Below, piece after piece: positions 23,654-33,822 of a stretch of DNA of 45,467 nt. The first letter of the stretch is position 1. The number at the start of each line of letters is the position of its first letter. Below the pieces are notes generated by a model. The model searched no databases. It was not told the origin of the DNA and saw only the letters and a program-made list of their open reading frames with translations. The position numbers and the translations under genes were made by a program. The DNA comes from Planctomycetota bacterium (GTDB lineage: Bacteria; Planctomycetota; Phycisphaerae; Phycisphaerales; SM1A02). The stretch covers positions 1 through 45,467 of the forward strand of contig JAAELP010000218.1 of NCBI GenBank assembly GCA_024226535.1, given 5' to 3'.

Positions 23654-24618
23654 TACCACGGAAGCCGGTCGAGATCGACGTTGCCGCCGCTGACGATCAC
23701 GCCGAGACGCTCGACGCCCGGCTCGGCCAGCGCGAGCGCGGCGGCGAGCGACACCGCGCCGCTCGGCTCCACCACGATCTTCATCCGCTGCATGATCAGC
23801 CGCATGGCCGCGACGATCTCGTCGTCGGCCACGGTGATCACGCGCTCGACGTGATCGCGGACGATCGGCCACGTGAGGTCGCCGAGGCTCGTGAGCAGCC
23901 CGTCGGCGATCGTGTCAGGGCCCGTCTGCGGGATCAGGCGTCCGGCCGCGAGCGACCGCGCCGCGTCGTCGGCGCCGGCGGGCTCGGCGGCGAAGAGACG
24001 GATCCCGGGACGCACGCCGCGGGCGGCGATGCACGTGCCGCTCATCAGGCCCCCGCCCCCGATCGGCGCGATGATCGCGTCCAGGTCCGGGACCTCGTCG
24101 AGCAGCTCCAACACGCACGTGCCCTGCCCGGCAATGATGCGCGGGTCGTTGTAAGGGTGCACGAAGCAGCCGCCGGTCTCGGCGAGGACGACGTCGGCGA
24201 CGCGCTCGCGGTCGGCGAGCGTCGGCGGGCACGGGTGGATCACGCCGCCGTACTCACGCACCGCGGCGCACTTCACCTCCGGCGACGTCGTCGGCATCAC
24301 GATGTGCGCCGTGATCCCCCGGTGCCGCGCCGCCAGCGCAAGCGCCTGGGCGTGGTTGCCGGAGCTGTGGGTCACGACCCCGCGACGCGCCTCGTCGTCG
24401 GTCAGGCTCAGCACGCAGTTCGTCGCCCCGCGGAACTTGAACGCGCCGATCTTCTGGAAGTTCTCGCACTTGAACCAGAGCCGACGCCCCGCGACCCGGT
24501 CGATCGCCCCGGAGGTCAGGACCGGGGTGCGATGCGCGTACGGCGCGATGCGCTCGGCGGCGGCGCGGACGGCGTCGAGGTCCGCGGCGTACGAGGTGGT
24601 CTCCGGCGGGGACGACAT
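23653..24618 (-). CDS. Threonine dehydratase / serine racemase family enzyme
   Basis: PLP-dependent fold-type II enzyme of 321 aa that deaminates threonine or serine, or racemises serine. The Schiff-base lysine lies in CENFQKIGAFKFRGATN. Further motifs are VVTHSSGNHAQALALAAR, the PLP phosphate loop IIAPIGGGGLMSGTCIA, and VVEPSGAVSLAAALA near the end. It lacks the C-terminal ACT-like regulatory domain of biosynthetic IlvA, which fits a catabolic TdcB or serine racemase. Two ATGs (24627 and 24618) are possible. The second follows a TACCAT box by 7 nt. The 3' end touches a hairpin repeat. Confidence 0.88.
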   Translation of the reverse strand: MSSPPETTSYAADLDAVRAAAERIAPYAHRTPVLTSGAIDRVAGRRLWFKCENFQKIGAFKFRGATNCVLSLTDDEARRGVVTHSSGNHAQALALAARHRGITAHIVMPTTSPEVKCAAVREYGGVIHPCPPTLADRERVADVVLAETGGCFVHPYNDPRIIAGQGTCVLELLDEVPDLDAIIAPIGGGGLMSGTCIAARGVRPGIRLFAAEPAGADDAARSLAAGRLIPQTGPDTIADGLLTSLGDLTWPIVRDHVERVITVADDEIVAAMRLIMQRMKIVVEPSGAVSLAAALALAEPGVERLGVIVSGGNVDLDRLPW

Positions 24619-24628
24619 GACGGCCATG

Positions 24629-24964
24629 GTAGAGCCCGCGGCACGCGGGTCGCGACGACGGCGACGAGCCGATAACGACGCCACGCCGGGGCCGGTCCGC
24701 ACGCCGGGCGATGCCCTCACACCACATCCCGCACAGACCGGTCCCGACCCCCGACCCAGCGTCCGGTAAGAAGCCGGCGCCGGTACGGGGCGGCCGCGAT
24801 CGGTGTCTTCGGGGATGGGACAGGCACGTAGCTTGCGGCACATTCGTGGGCGGATTCCCCGTAAACGACGCCTTCACAAGGGTTTGTGAAACTTCGTTAC
24901 GAACTCGGAGCGTCGTTCAATCGAACAATAGATGGGGCGAACAGACACAGCGAGGGCATGCGTC
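24629..24964. promoter_or_regulatory. Control region of the beta-oxidation operon
   Basis: 336 nt without a gene, between divergent units. Near the operon start it contains the perfect palindrome TTCGT-T-ACGAA and, 15-20 nt later, GTTC-AATC-GAAC. These are the size of TetR/FadR-type operators. No clear -35/-10 pair was found. Confidence 0.4.
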
Positions 24965-26250
<1,286 letters not shown>

Positions 26251-26254
<4 letters not shown>

Positions 26255-28437
26255 CCATGAAGAGCTGGACACTGCACATCGACTCCGACTGGATCGCGTG
26301 GCTCACGTTCGACTTGCCCGGCTCGTCGGTGAACAAGTTCACCGAGGCGTCGATGACCGAGCTTGCCGAGCAGCTCGATGAGCTTGCCGACGACGAGGCG
26401 ATCAAGGCCGTGGCGATCCGCAGCGGCAAGTCCGACACGTTCATCGTCGGCGCCGACATCGACGAGTTGGCGGCGATCGGCACCTCGACCGACGCCCTGG
26501 CCAAGGCCAAGCGCGGCCACGAGGTCTTCGCGCGTCTCGCCGCCCTGCCGGTGCCCACGGTCGCCGTGATCCACGGCACCGCCCTCGGCGGCGGCCTGGA
26601 GATGGCGCTCGCCTGCGACTACCGCCTCGTCACCGACGATCCCGGCACCAGCGTCGGCCTGCCCGAGGTCAACCTCGGGATCATCCCCGGCTGGGGCGGT
26701 ACGCAGCGTCTGCCGCACGTGGTCGGTCTGTCGGCGGCCCTGCCGATGATCCTCGCCGGGAAGCAGGCGAACGCGCGGAAGGCCTATCGCATCGGCCTCG
26801 CCGACGGCGTCGTGCCCCGCGCATTCCTCGAGCAGCGCACCCGCGAGTTCGTGGACCGCATCCTCAAGTCGTCCGGTCGTCGCGCCGTGGTGCACCGCCG
26901 CCACGCGGTTCGCCCGCGGGTGGCCCGCATGCTGGAGCGCTGGGGACCGGGACGCCGGCTCATCTGCCACCTCGCCCGACGCCAGGTCATGAGCAAGACC
27001 CGCGGCCAGTACCCGGCGCCCCTCGAGGCGTTGTCGGTGCTCCGCCGCACGTACCGACCCACGACGCCGCCGGACGGCTTCGATCTGGAGGCCCGCGCGT
27101 TCTCGCGTCTGGCGTGCAGCGCGATCAGCCGGAACCTCGTCTGGCTCTTCCAGGCGAGCCAGCGTCTGAAGCGGGCCGGGCGTGGCGATCGCGGCGCGGT
27201 GAGCCTTGAAGCCGGCGATCACGCCGCCGTCATCGGCGCCGGGATCATGGGCGGCGGCATCGCGTGGGCATTGTCCCGCGGCGGTCTGCACGTCCGCATG
27301 AAGGACCTCGACTGGGGCGCGGTCGCCAGCGGCATGGCGGCGGCGTCACGCATGTACGGCGCGATGGTCAAGCGACGGAAGATCACCGCCCGCGAGCAGG
27401 GTCTCGCGATGCACCGGATCTCCGGCGCGATCGACTACAGCGGTCTCAGCCAGGCGAAGGTCGTCGTCGAGGCGGTCGTCGAGGATCTCGATATCAAGAA
27501 GCGCGTGCTGCGCGAGATCGAGGAGCACGTCTCGCCGGACACGATCATCTGCACGAACACGTCATCGCTGCCGCTCAACGAGCTGGCGTCGGGGCTCAAG
27601 CACCCGAAGCGCTTTGCCGGACTGCACTTCTTCAACCCGGTCAACCGGATGCAGCTCATCGAGGTCGTCGGGGCGCGCAAGACGTCGCGACGCACCGTCG
27701 TCTCGCTCGTGGACCTGTGCCGGCTCATGGGCAAGACCCCGGTGGTCGTCGGCGACTGCCCGGGCTTCCTCGTCAACCGCATCCTCCTGCCGTACCTCAT
27801 CGAGTCGGCGTGGATGTTCGAGGAAGGCGCGGCGATCGAGCGCATCGACGCGGCCCTGGAACGCTTCGGCATGCCGATGGGACCGCTCGCGCTCGTGGAC
27901 GAGGTCGGCATCGACGTGGGCTACAAGGTCGCAAAGGTGCTCGAGTCCGCGTACGGCGAGCGCATGCACGTGGCCGACGTGCTGGGCAAGGTGGTTCAGA
28001 GCACGGAGCTGACCGGGCGCAAGAGCGGCCGCGGCTTCTATCTCTACGGCCGCAAGGACCGCAAGCCCAACGCGAGGCTCACCGAGTTGACCGCCGACGC
28101 CCGCCGACACGACGGGCTGAGCGAGACCGATCTCGGCGACGAGGAGATCGTGGACCGCGCCGTGCTGATCATGGTCAACGAGGCGGCGCGGTGCCTCGAC
28201 GAGGGCATCGTGGACGATCCGGAGAAGCTGGACCTCGCGATGGTCCTCGGGACGGGCTTCGCACCGTTCCGCGGCGGGCTGTTGCGCTACGCCGACGAGC
28301 GCGGGCTCGAGCCGATCCGCCAGCGTCTCGAAGAGCTGGCCCTCATGTACGGCGACCGGTTCCGACCGGTGCCGCTGATCGAGAAGATCGCCCGTGACGG
28401 CGGGCGCTTCCATGACACCGGGGAGTCGAGCGGATGA
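26251..28437 (+). CDS. Fatty-acid oxidation complex alpha subunit (FadJ-like)
   Basis: Bifunctional enoyl-CoA hydratase / 3-hydroxyacyl-CoA dehydrogenase, 728 aa. The crotonase domain (1 to about 200) has SDTFIVGADIDELA, IHGTALGGGLEMALACDYRL and LPEVNLGIIPGWGGTQRLP with the catalytic Glu. A linker leads to the NAD-binding motif VIGAGIMGGGIAWALS near residue 328. Then come the substrate region CTNTSSLPLNELA, FFNPVNRMQLIEVV and the HCDH C-terminal domains ending LGTGFAPFRGGLLRYAD. It partners the thiolase upstream, and both junctions with neighbours are ATGA overlaps. Confidence 0.95.
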
Positions 28438-30413
28438 CGCCACAGACCACCGACAGCACGACCGCGAAACCGGACACCGACGAGCCCCTGGTCATCGACA
28501 CCGCGGGGATGTCGCCGGAGCAGCGCGTTGCCATGGAGGTCGCGGAGAGCGCGCGCGGCGCCGCCGACAGCCGCGACAGCTTCGCCGGGCGCATGCTCTC
28601 CGGACGATACGAGCCGGCGCGGCTGCAGCCGTTCCCCGAACAGAACGATGCGGACCGCGCGATCGGCGACGATCTCGTCGCCCGCGTCTCGACGCTGCTC
28701 GCCGAGAAGCTCGACGCCGAGGAAGTCGACCGCACCCGCACCATCCCCGCCGAGATCCTCGACGGCCTGCGGGACATCGGCGTGCTGAAGATGAAGGTGC
28801 CGGCTGAGTACGGCGGGCTCGGCGTCAGCCAGGTGAACTACAACCGCGTGATCCAGGCGATCGCGTCGCACTGCTCGTCGACGGCCGTGCTCGTCTCCGC
28901 GCACCAGTCGATCGGCGTACCCCAACCCCTGAAGATGTTCGGCACCGACGAGCAGAAGCAGCGCTTCCTGCCGCGGATCGCCGCCGGCGCGCTCACCGCG
29001 TTCGCCCTCACCGAGCCCGAGGTCGGCTCCGACCCCGCGCAGCTCGCCACGACCGCCGTGCCCACCGAGGACGGGCGTCACTACATCATCAACGGTGAGA
29101 AGCTCTGGACGACGAACGGGCCCATCGCGCAGCTCCTGGTGGTGATGGCGAAGACACCGTCGAAGGTCTACCGCGGCCGGGAGCGACGCCAGATCACCGC
29201 GTTCATCGTCGACACCGACACGCCGGGCGTCGAGACCACGCACCGCTGCGACTTCCTGGGCCTGCGCGCGATCCAGAACGGCGTGCTCCGCTTCACGGAC
29301 GTGCGGGTGCCGGCGGAGAACGTCCTCTGGGGCCCCGGTCTCGGGCTCAAGCTGGCGCTCCAGACGCTCAACACCGGCCGTCTCACGCTCCCGGCGGCGT
29401 GCGCGGGCGCGGCCAAGCAGTGCCTGTCGATCATGCGAAGCTGGGGCAACGAGCGCGTGCAGTGGGGCCGCGCCGTCGGCCGTCACGAAGCGGGCATGAC
29501 CAAGATCGCCTACGTCGCCGCAACGACGTTCGCCATGGAGGCCGTCGCGTGGCTCACGTCGCACTGGGCCGACGAGCAGCGCGACATCCGCATCGAGGCC
29601 GCCATGGCCAAGCTCTTCTGCTCCGAGGCGTGCTGGACGGTCGTCGACACCGCCCTTCAGATGCGCGGCGGACGCGGATACGAGCGGGCGGATTCGCTCG
29701 CCGCGCGTGGCGAGAAGCCGTACCCGCTGGAGCGCATGCTTCGCGACTGCCGCATCAACACGATCATCGAGGGAACGTCGGACATCATGCGGCTGTTCCT
29801 CGCGCGGGAGGCGCTCGACCCGCACCTGAAGCGCGCCGCCGGAGTCATCCGGCCCGGCGCCGAGACCGGCGAACGCATCCGGGCCGGCCTCGGGGCGGTC
29901 GCGCACTACGCGGTGTGGTATCCGCGGCAGATCCTCGGCGGCCGAAACCCGCTGCGGTACCGCGGCGAGGGCGCGCTCGCGCGGCACCACCGGTTCATCG
30001 ACCGCACGTCGCACCGCCTCGCCGCCGCCATGCTGCACGCGATGGGCCGGCACCAGGCGGGCCTGGAGAAACGACAGGAGCTGCTGGGGCGCATGATGGA
30101 CATCGGCACGGAGCTGTTTGCGATGGCCGCCGCGTGCGCGTACGCGCGGGCGGACACCATCGTCCGCAACGCCGACGACGAGGGCGAGCGGCTCGCCGAC
30201 CTCTTCTGCCGGCAGGCCCGCACCCGCATCGACGAGCACTTCCGCGCGATGCGTTCGCGTGACGGACGCGCGGGCAACGCGCTGGCCAAGCGTGTCCTCA
30301 CCGGCGGATTCCGCTGGCTCGAGGAGGGCATCATCCCGTGCGTCGCCGCCGAGCCCGTCGGTCGCGAAGCGCGGTCCGCCGCGTCCGAGGGACATCGCAA
30401 CGGAACCGGGTGA
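28434..30413 (+). CDS. Acyl-CoA dehydrogenase (VLCAD/FadE-like, long form)
   Basis: FAD enzyme for the first step of beta-oxidation, 659 aa. The N-terminal ~75 residues are acidic and disordered. The acyl-CoA dehydrogenase core follows with LKMKVPAEYGGLGVSQVNYN, TAFALTEPEVGSDPAQLATT, KLWTTNGPIAQLLVVMAKT and the C-terminal helices MRGGRGYERADSLAARG. The segment DCRINTIIEGTSDIMRLFLA matches the family. About 200 further residues (from AREALDPHLKRAAG) form an extra helical domain like that of VLCAD/ACAD9, often involved in membrane binding or dimer contacts. It starts in the ATGA overlap with the fadJ-like gene. Confidence 0.93.
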   Translation: MTPQTTDSTTAKPDTDEPLVIDTAGMSPEQRVAMEVAESARGAADSRDSFAGRMLSGRYEPARLQPFPEQNDADRAIGDDLVARVSTLLAEKLDAEEVDRTRTIPAEILDGLRDIGVLKMKVPAEYGGLGVSQVNYNRVIQAIASHCSSTAVLVSAHQSIGVPQPLKMFGTDEQKQRFLPRIAAGALTAFALTEPEVGSDPAQLATTAVPTEDGRHYIINGEKLWTTNGPIAQLLVVMAKTPSKVYRGRERRQITAFIVDTDTPGVETTHRCDFLGLRAIQNGVLRFTDVRVPAENVLWGPGLGLKLALQTLNTGRLTLPAACAGAAKQCLSIMRSWGNERVQWGRAVGRHEAGMTKIAYVAATTFAMEAVAWLTSHWADEQRDIRIEAAMAKLFCSEACWTVVDTALQMRGGRGYERADSLAARGEKPYPLERMLRDCRINTIIEGTSDIMRLFLAREALDPHLKRAAGVIRPGAETGERIRAGLGAVAHYAVWYPRQILGGRNPLRYRGEGALARHHRFIDRTSHRLAAAMLHAMGRHQAGLEKRQELLGRMMDIGTELFAMAAACAYARADTIVRNADDEGERLADLFCRQARTRIDEHFRAMRSRDGRAGNALAKRVLTGGFRWLEEGIIPCVAAEPVGREARSAASEGHRNGTG

Positions 30414-30419
30414 CGAACC

Positions 30420-32645
30420 GTGGGCATCCGACTGTACAAGACGACGGGGGCGAGCATCCGGGCGGCCACGCGTCTGCTCGGCGTGCACCTGCGCCTCACC
30501 GGTCTCGAGCGTCTGCCGGATCGGCCCGTGCTGTTCGTCGTGAACCACTTCACGCGGTTCGAGACGTTCCTCGTGCCGTACGTGATCTACCGTAGGTTCG
30601 ACGTCCCGGTGCGCACGCTCGCGACGCACAGCCTGTTCGGCGGCTGGTTCGGACGCTACCTCGAGGCGCTGGGCGTCCTGTCCACCCGCGCGCCGGACCG
30701 CAACCGGACGATCATCCACGAGCTGATGACCGGGCGCGCCCACTGGGTGATCTACCCCGAGGGCGGGCTGATCAAGAACAAGAAGACCGTCGCCCGTGGG
30801 CGTCTGCGTCTGGAGCGCGCCGACCGCAGCGGGCCGCCGCACACCGGGGCCGCGGTCCTGGCCCTCAAGGCGGAGTTGCGGAAGCGCCGGTACCTCGACG
30901 CCTGCGCCCGCGGCGACGAGACGCGCCGCGCGTGGTACGAGCAGCATTACGGTTTCGCCGGTCCCGATGACGTCAGCCCGAAGGGAACGGTGGTGATCCC
31001 GGTGAACGTCACCTATCCGCGGATGCGCTCCGGACCCAACATGATGCACACCGCCGCCCGCGTGATCACCCGAACGCTCGATCCCAGGCTCGACGAGGAG
31101 CTTCGCGTCGAGGGCTCGCTGCTGTTCGGCAGCTCCGAGGTGAGCGTTCATTTCGGTGACCCGATCGTGGTCGGCGACTACCTCGACCGCGCGTCGGGGC
31201 TCGCGCGACGGATGGCCGGATGGATGAGCGAGGAGCGTCGCACCGACCTGTTCCTCCTCCGCCAGGCCCGCCGGCTCACGCAGGCGTCGATGCGGTCGAT
31301 CTACCACAGCACGGAGATCAACCTCGACCACCTCTTCTGCTACGGACTCCGCGCGTTGCGCCTGGAGATCGTGCCCGTGCGCCAGTTCCACCGCGCGCTG
31401 TTCCTCGTCGCGATGGAGCTGCGGCACCGGGGACACCTGCGGCTGCACCCGGCACTGCGGAACGGGATCGTGGCGCTCGCCACCGGCGAGCCGTACGCCA
31501 ACCTCGACACCGTCGAGCGTCTGGCGATCGCCGAAGGCGTCATCCGTCGCGAGGGCGACTGCTACGTGATCGACCGCGAACAGCTCCACGAGGAGCACGA
31601 CTTCCACGACATCCGGCTCAGCAAGATGGTCCAGGTCATCGCCAACGAGCTGGAGCCGATCGAGGAGGCGGTCGAGGTCGTGCGCCGCGTGGTGAACCTC
31701 GACGAGAACGCCCTCGGGCGGAGCCTGTCACGTTCGATCCGCGACGACGACGAACACGTCTTCCGGCACGAGCACCGGCGCGGCGTCGATCGACTCGCCG
31801 CCACGGCCGAGGAGATCGGCGCGCCGTTCTTCCTCGAGCACCGCAACCCGAGGGCGGGGATCGTCGTCGCCCACGGATACCTGTCCACGCCGGAGCAGAT
31901 CCGGCCCCTCGCCGAGCACCTGCACGCGCGCGGCTTCAGCGTCTACGGAGTTCGGCTCGACGGGCACGGCACCACGCCCGAGCACCTCGACGAAGTCACG
32001 TGGCAGGGCTGGATGGATTCGCTCACGCACGCCTACGAGGCGGTACGACACCACAGCGGCACCGTCATCGTCGGCGGCTTCTCGCTCGGCGGCGTGCTCG
32101 CGGCGCTGCTTGCGGCGCGGTGCGGCGTGGCGGTCGACGGCCTGTTCACGATCAACGCGCCGATGAAGCTGCGCAACCCGTGGGCGCCGCTCGTCCCCGT
32201 CGTGCTTCGGCTCGACCGTCTCGTTCACCGTCTCCGGCGTCGAACCGAGGCACCCAGCCGTAGCGTCCGCAACGATTCCGAGAGCCCCGACATCAACTAC
32301 GACACGGACTACCTCTGGGGTATCCGCGAGCTGCGCCGGGCGATACGCGCCTGCCGGCGCGGTCTGCCGGACGTCACGGCGCCCTCGCTCGTGATGCAGT
32401 GCGACGACGACCCGGTCGTCGATCCGCGCAGCGCGTCGATCCTGCACGATCGGCTCGGATCCGAGACGCGCCTCGTCGTGCGCATGCCCGGAGCTCGGCA
32501 CCTCATCGTTCGCGGCGATCGCAGCGCGCACGTGTTCGATCGGGTCGACGCGTTCGTCGAACGCATCTGCCTACCGGCGGCGGATCGCGCGAGCCGCGAG
32601 GCCGGCGTCGCGGTGGGGTTCCACGAAGAGCCGGGAGCGGCGTAG
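30420..32645 (+). CDS. Acyltransferase (PlsC-like) fused to alpha/beta hydrolase
   Basis: 741-aa fusion at the end of the beta-oxidation operon. Residues 1-270 form a PlsC-like acyltransferase with NHFTRFETF at 42-50 and YPEGGL at 112-117. The catalytic HX4D is HX4E here (His43, Glu48). A helical middle part (about 270-460) has no recognised domain. From about 480 an alpha/beta hydrolase follows with GIVVAHGYLSTPEQIRPLAE, nucleophile Ser555 in GGFSLGG, an Asp in QCDDDPVVDP and a His in GARHLIVRGD, so the triad looks complete. It may transfer and release acyl groups from lipids to feed oxidation, but no substrate can be read. GTG start, 6 nt after the previous stop. Confidence 0.82.
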   Translation: MGIRLYKTTGASIRAATRLLGVHLRLTGLERLPDRPVLFVVNHFTRFETFLVPYVIYRRFDVPVRTLATHSLFGGWFGRYLEALGVLSTRAPDRNRTIIHELMTGRAHWVIYPEGGLIKNKKTVARGRLRLERADRSGPPHTGAAVLALKAELRKRRYLDACARGDETRRAWYEQHYGFAGPDDVSPKGTVVIPVNVTYPRMRSGPNMMHTAARVITRTLDPRLDEELRVEGSLLFGSSEVSVHFGDPIVVGDYLDRASGLARRMAGWMSEERRTDLFLLRQARRLTQASMRSIYHSTEINLDHLFCYGLRALRLEIVPVRQFHRALFLVAMELRHRGHLRLHPALRNGIVALATGEPYANLDTVERLAIAEGVIRREGDCYVIDREQLHEEHDFHDIRLSKMVQVIANELEPIEEAVEVVRRVVNLDENALGRSLSRSIRDDDEHVFRHEHRRGVDRLAATAEEIGAPFFLEHRNPRAGIVVAHGYLSTPEQIRPLAEHLHARGFSVYGVRLDGHGTTPEHLDEVTWQGWMDSLTHAYEAVRHHSGTVIVGGFSLGGVLAALLAARCGVAVDGLFTINAPMKLRNPWAPLVPVVLRLDRLVHRLRRRTEAPSRSVRNDSESPDINYDTDYLWGIRELRRAIRACRRGLPDVTAPSLVMQCDDDPVVDPRSASILHDRLGSETRLVVRMPGARHLIVRGDRSAHVFDRVDAFVERICLPAADRASREAGVAVGFHEEPGAA

Positions 32646-32652
32646 CTGTCAG

Positions 32653-33732
32653 CTATTGCGCCACCTCGATCTCCGGATCGAGCGAGTACCACGCGAACCA
32701 GAGACAGGTGATCGTGTCGGCCGGCGCGCCGGCCTCCGTGACGGTCACGGCGGCGGGATCGCGGAGGCAGAGGAACTCCAGCTCTGCGTCGCCGAGCGTA
32801 TCCGACCAGCGGCCATCGGCGTCCGCGCGCTCGGCGACGAGATCGAACGGGTAGATCCTTCGCTCGCCGCCCGCGAACACGACCACGCACGGCGTCTTCG
32901 GCTCGAGACCGTCCGCCGGTGGCATCGGGGCGACCGGGAACAGCAGATCGGGCTTGCGGTAGTAGCCCGCGTAGCTCGTCCCCTTGTAGCGGTCGCGAAG
33001 CGCCGGGTCGGGGTCGATCACGGTGGTGTCCGGGTGACGGGCGAGCCAGTCGCTCCACTGGGTCACCACGGACCGCACGCGTCGGAGCGCGAGGCCCGCG
33101 GCCGCGGCGGGGCCGGTGACGGCGCGACCGTCGATCTGACTCCAGAGACTCTCCGCGTCACCGGGCGCGTGCCCGCGGTCGTACATGAGCAGGTTGGAGT
33201 TGTGCAGCAGGCCGCTGACGCCGAACACCGGTGGCGCCGGGTCCGGCCCGCGGTCGTACACGATCGCGCTGTGGCAGAGCGGGCTGTAGGTGACGACGAT
33301 CGGCGTGCCGCCGAGATGATCGTTGACGATCTCGTGGAGGTTCAGGACGGTGACGGGATAGGCGCGGGTCTCTCCGCCGATGCTGACCCCGATCACGAGG
33401 TCCGCCGGCACGAGGTACTTGCCACGCATCTCGCGGTTGTATGCCTCGACGTCGGCGCCGGACATGACCGGTGGATCGACGAGGGCCTTGAGCAGGTCCC
33501 GGTGAAGTTGTCCCGCCACGAGCGTCTCGCGTGAGACGAGGCTCGTCGATAGATCGAAGCCGTACGTCTCCGGATCCCTCCCGTCACCCGGCGGACGGTT
33601 GGCTTGGCGCTGCAACGCCGGGACGAGGACCGCGAGGAAGATGATGACCGCGAGGACCGCGGTGAGCACGAGCACCCAGCCGGCGCTGGCGAAGGTGAAG
33701 AGCCGTCCGGGCTTGTCGTTCGGATCGCGCAT
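32653..33732 (-). CDS. DUF3179 domain membrane-anchored protein
   Basis: 359-aa protein with an N-terminal membrane anchor (WVLVLTAVLAVIIFLAVLVP) and a DUF3179 domain in the periplasm. Family signatures are AYPVTVLNLHEIVNDHLGG, VVTYSPLCHSAIVYDR, FGVSGLLHNSNLLMYDR and ESLWSQIDGRAVTG. The conserved Cys and His in SPLCHS may bind a metal or be a reaction centre, but the function of the family is unknown. It is convergent with the acyltransferase-hydrolase gene. A TATCAT box lies 10 nt before the ATG. Its start is 28 nt from the terminator of the porin gene. Confidence 0.85.
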   Translation of the reverse strand: MRDPNDKPGRLFTFASAGWVLVLTAVLAVIIFLAVLVPALQRQANRPPGDGRDPETYGFDLSTSLVSRETLVAGQLHRDLLKALVDPPVMSGADVEAYNREMRGKYLVPADLVIGVSIGGETRAYPVTVLNLHEIVNDHLGGTPIVVTYSPLCHSAIVYDRGPDPAPPVFGVSGLLHNSNLLMYDRGHAPGDAESLWSQIDGRAVTGPAAAAGLALRRVRSVVTQWSDWLARHPDTTVIDPDPALRDRYKGTSYAGYYRKPDLLFPVAPMPPADGLEPKTPCVVVFAGGERRIYPFDLVAERADADGRWSDTLGDAELEFLCLRDPAAVTVTEAGAPADTITCLWFAWYSLDPEIEVAQ

Positions 33733-33759
33733 GGTGATCGGGATGATAGAGCGCGGGGC

Positions 33760-33794
33760 AAAAGAAAAACGGCCGGCCCAGGTGGGCCGGCCGT
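33760..33794 (-). terminator. Rho-independent terminator of the porin gene
   Basis: On the minus strand a 12-bp GC-rich stem (33794-33783 with 33780-33769, two-base centre) is followed by TTTTTCTTTT. It lies 28 nt after the porin stop codon. Confidence 0.9.
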
Positions 33795-33822
33795 CGGGGA
33801 TCGGGGTTGCAGCAGTCGGAGC

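Noticed and set aside
28287..31607. 1106-codon minus-strand open frame
   Set aside because: It lies opposite the fadJ-like, acyl-CoA dehydrogenase and acyltransferase genes, all with clear motifs; its own translation has none.
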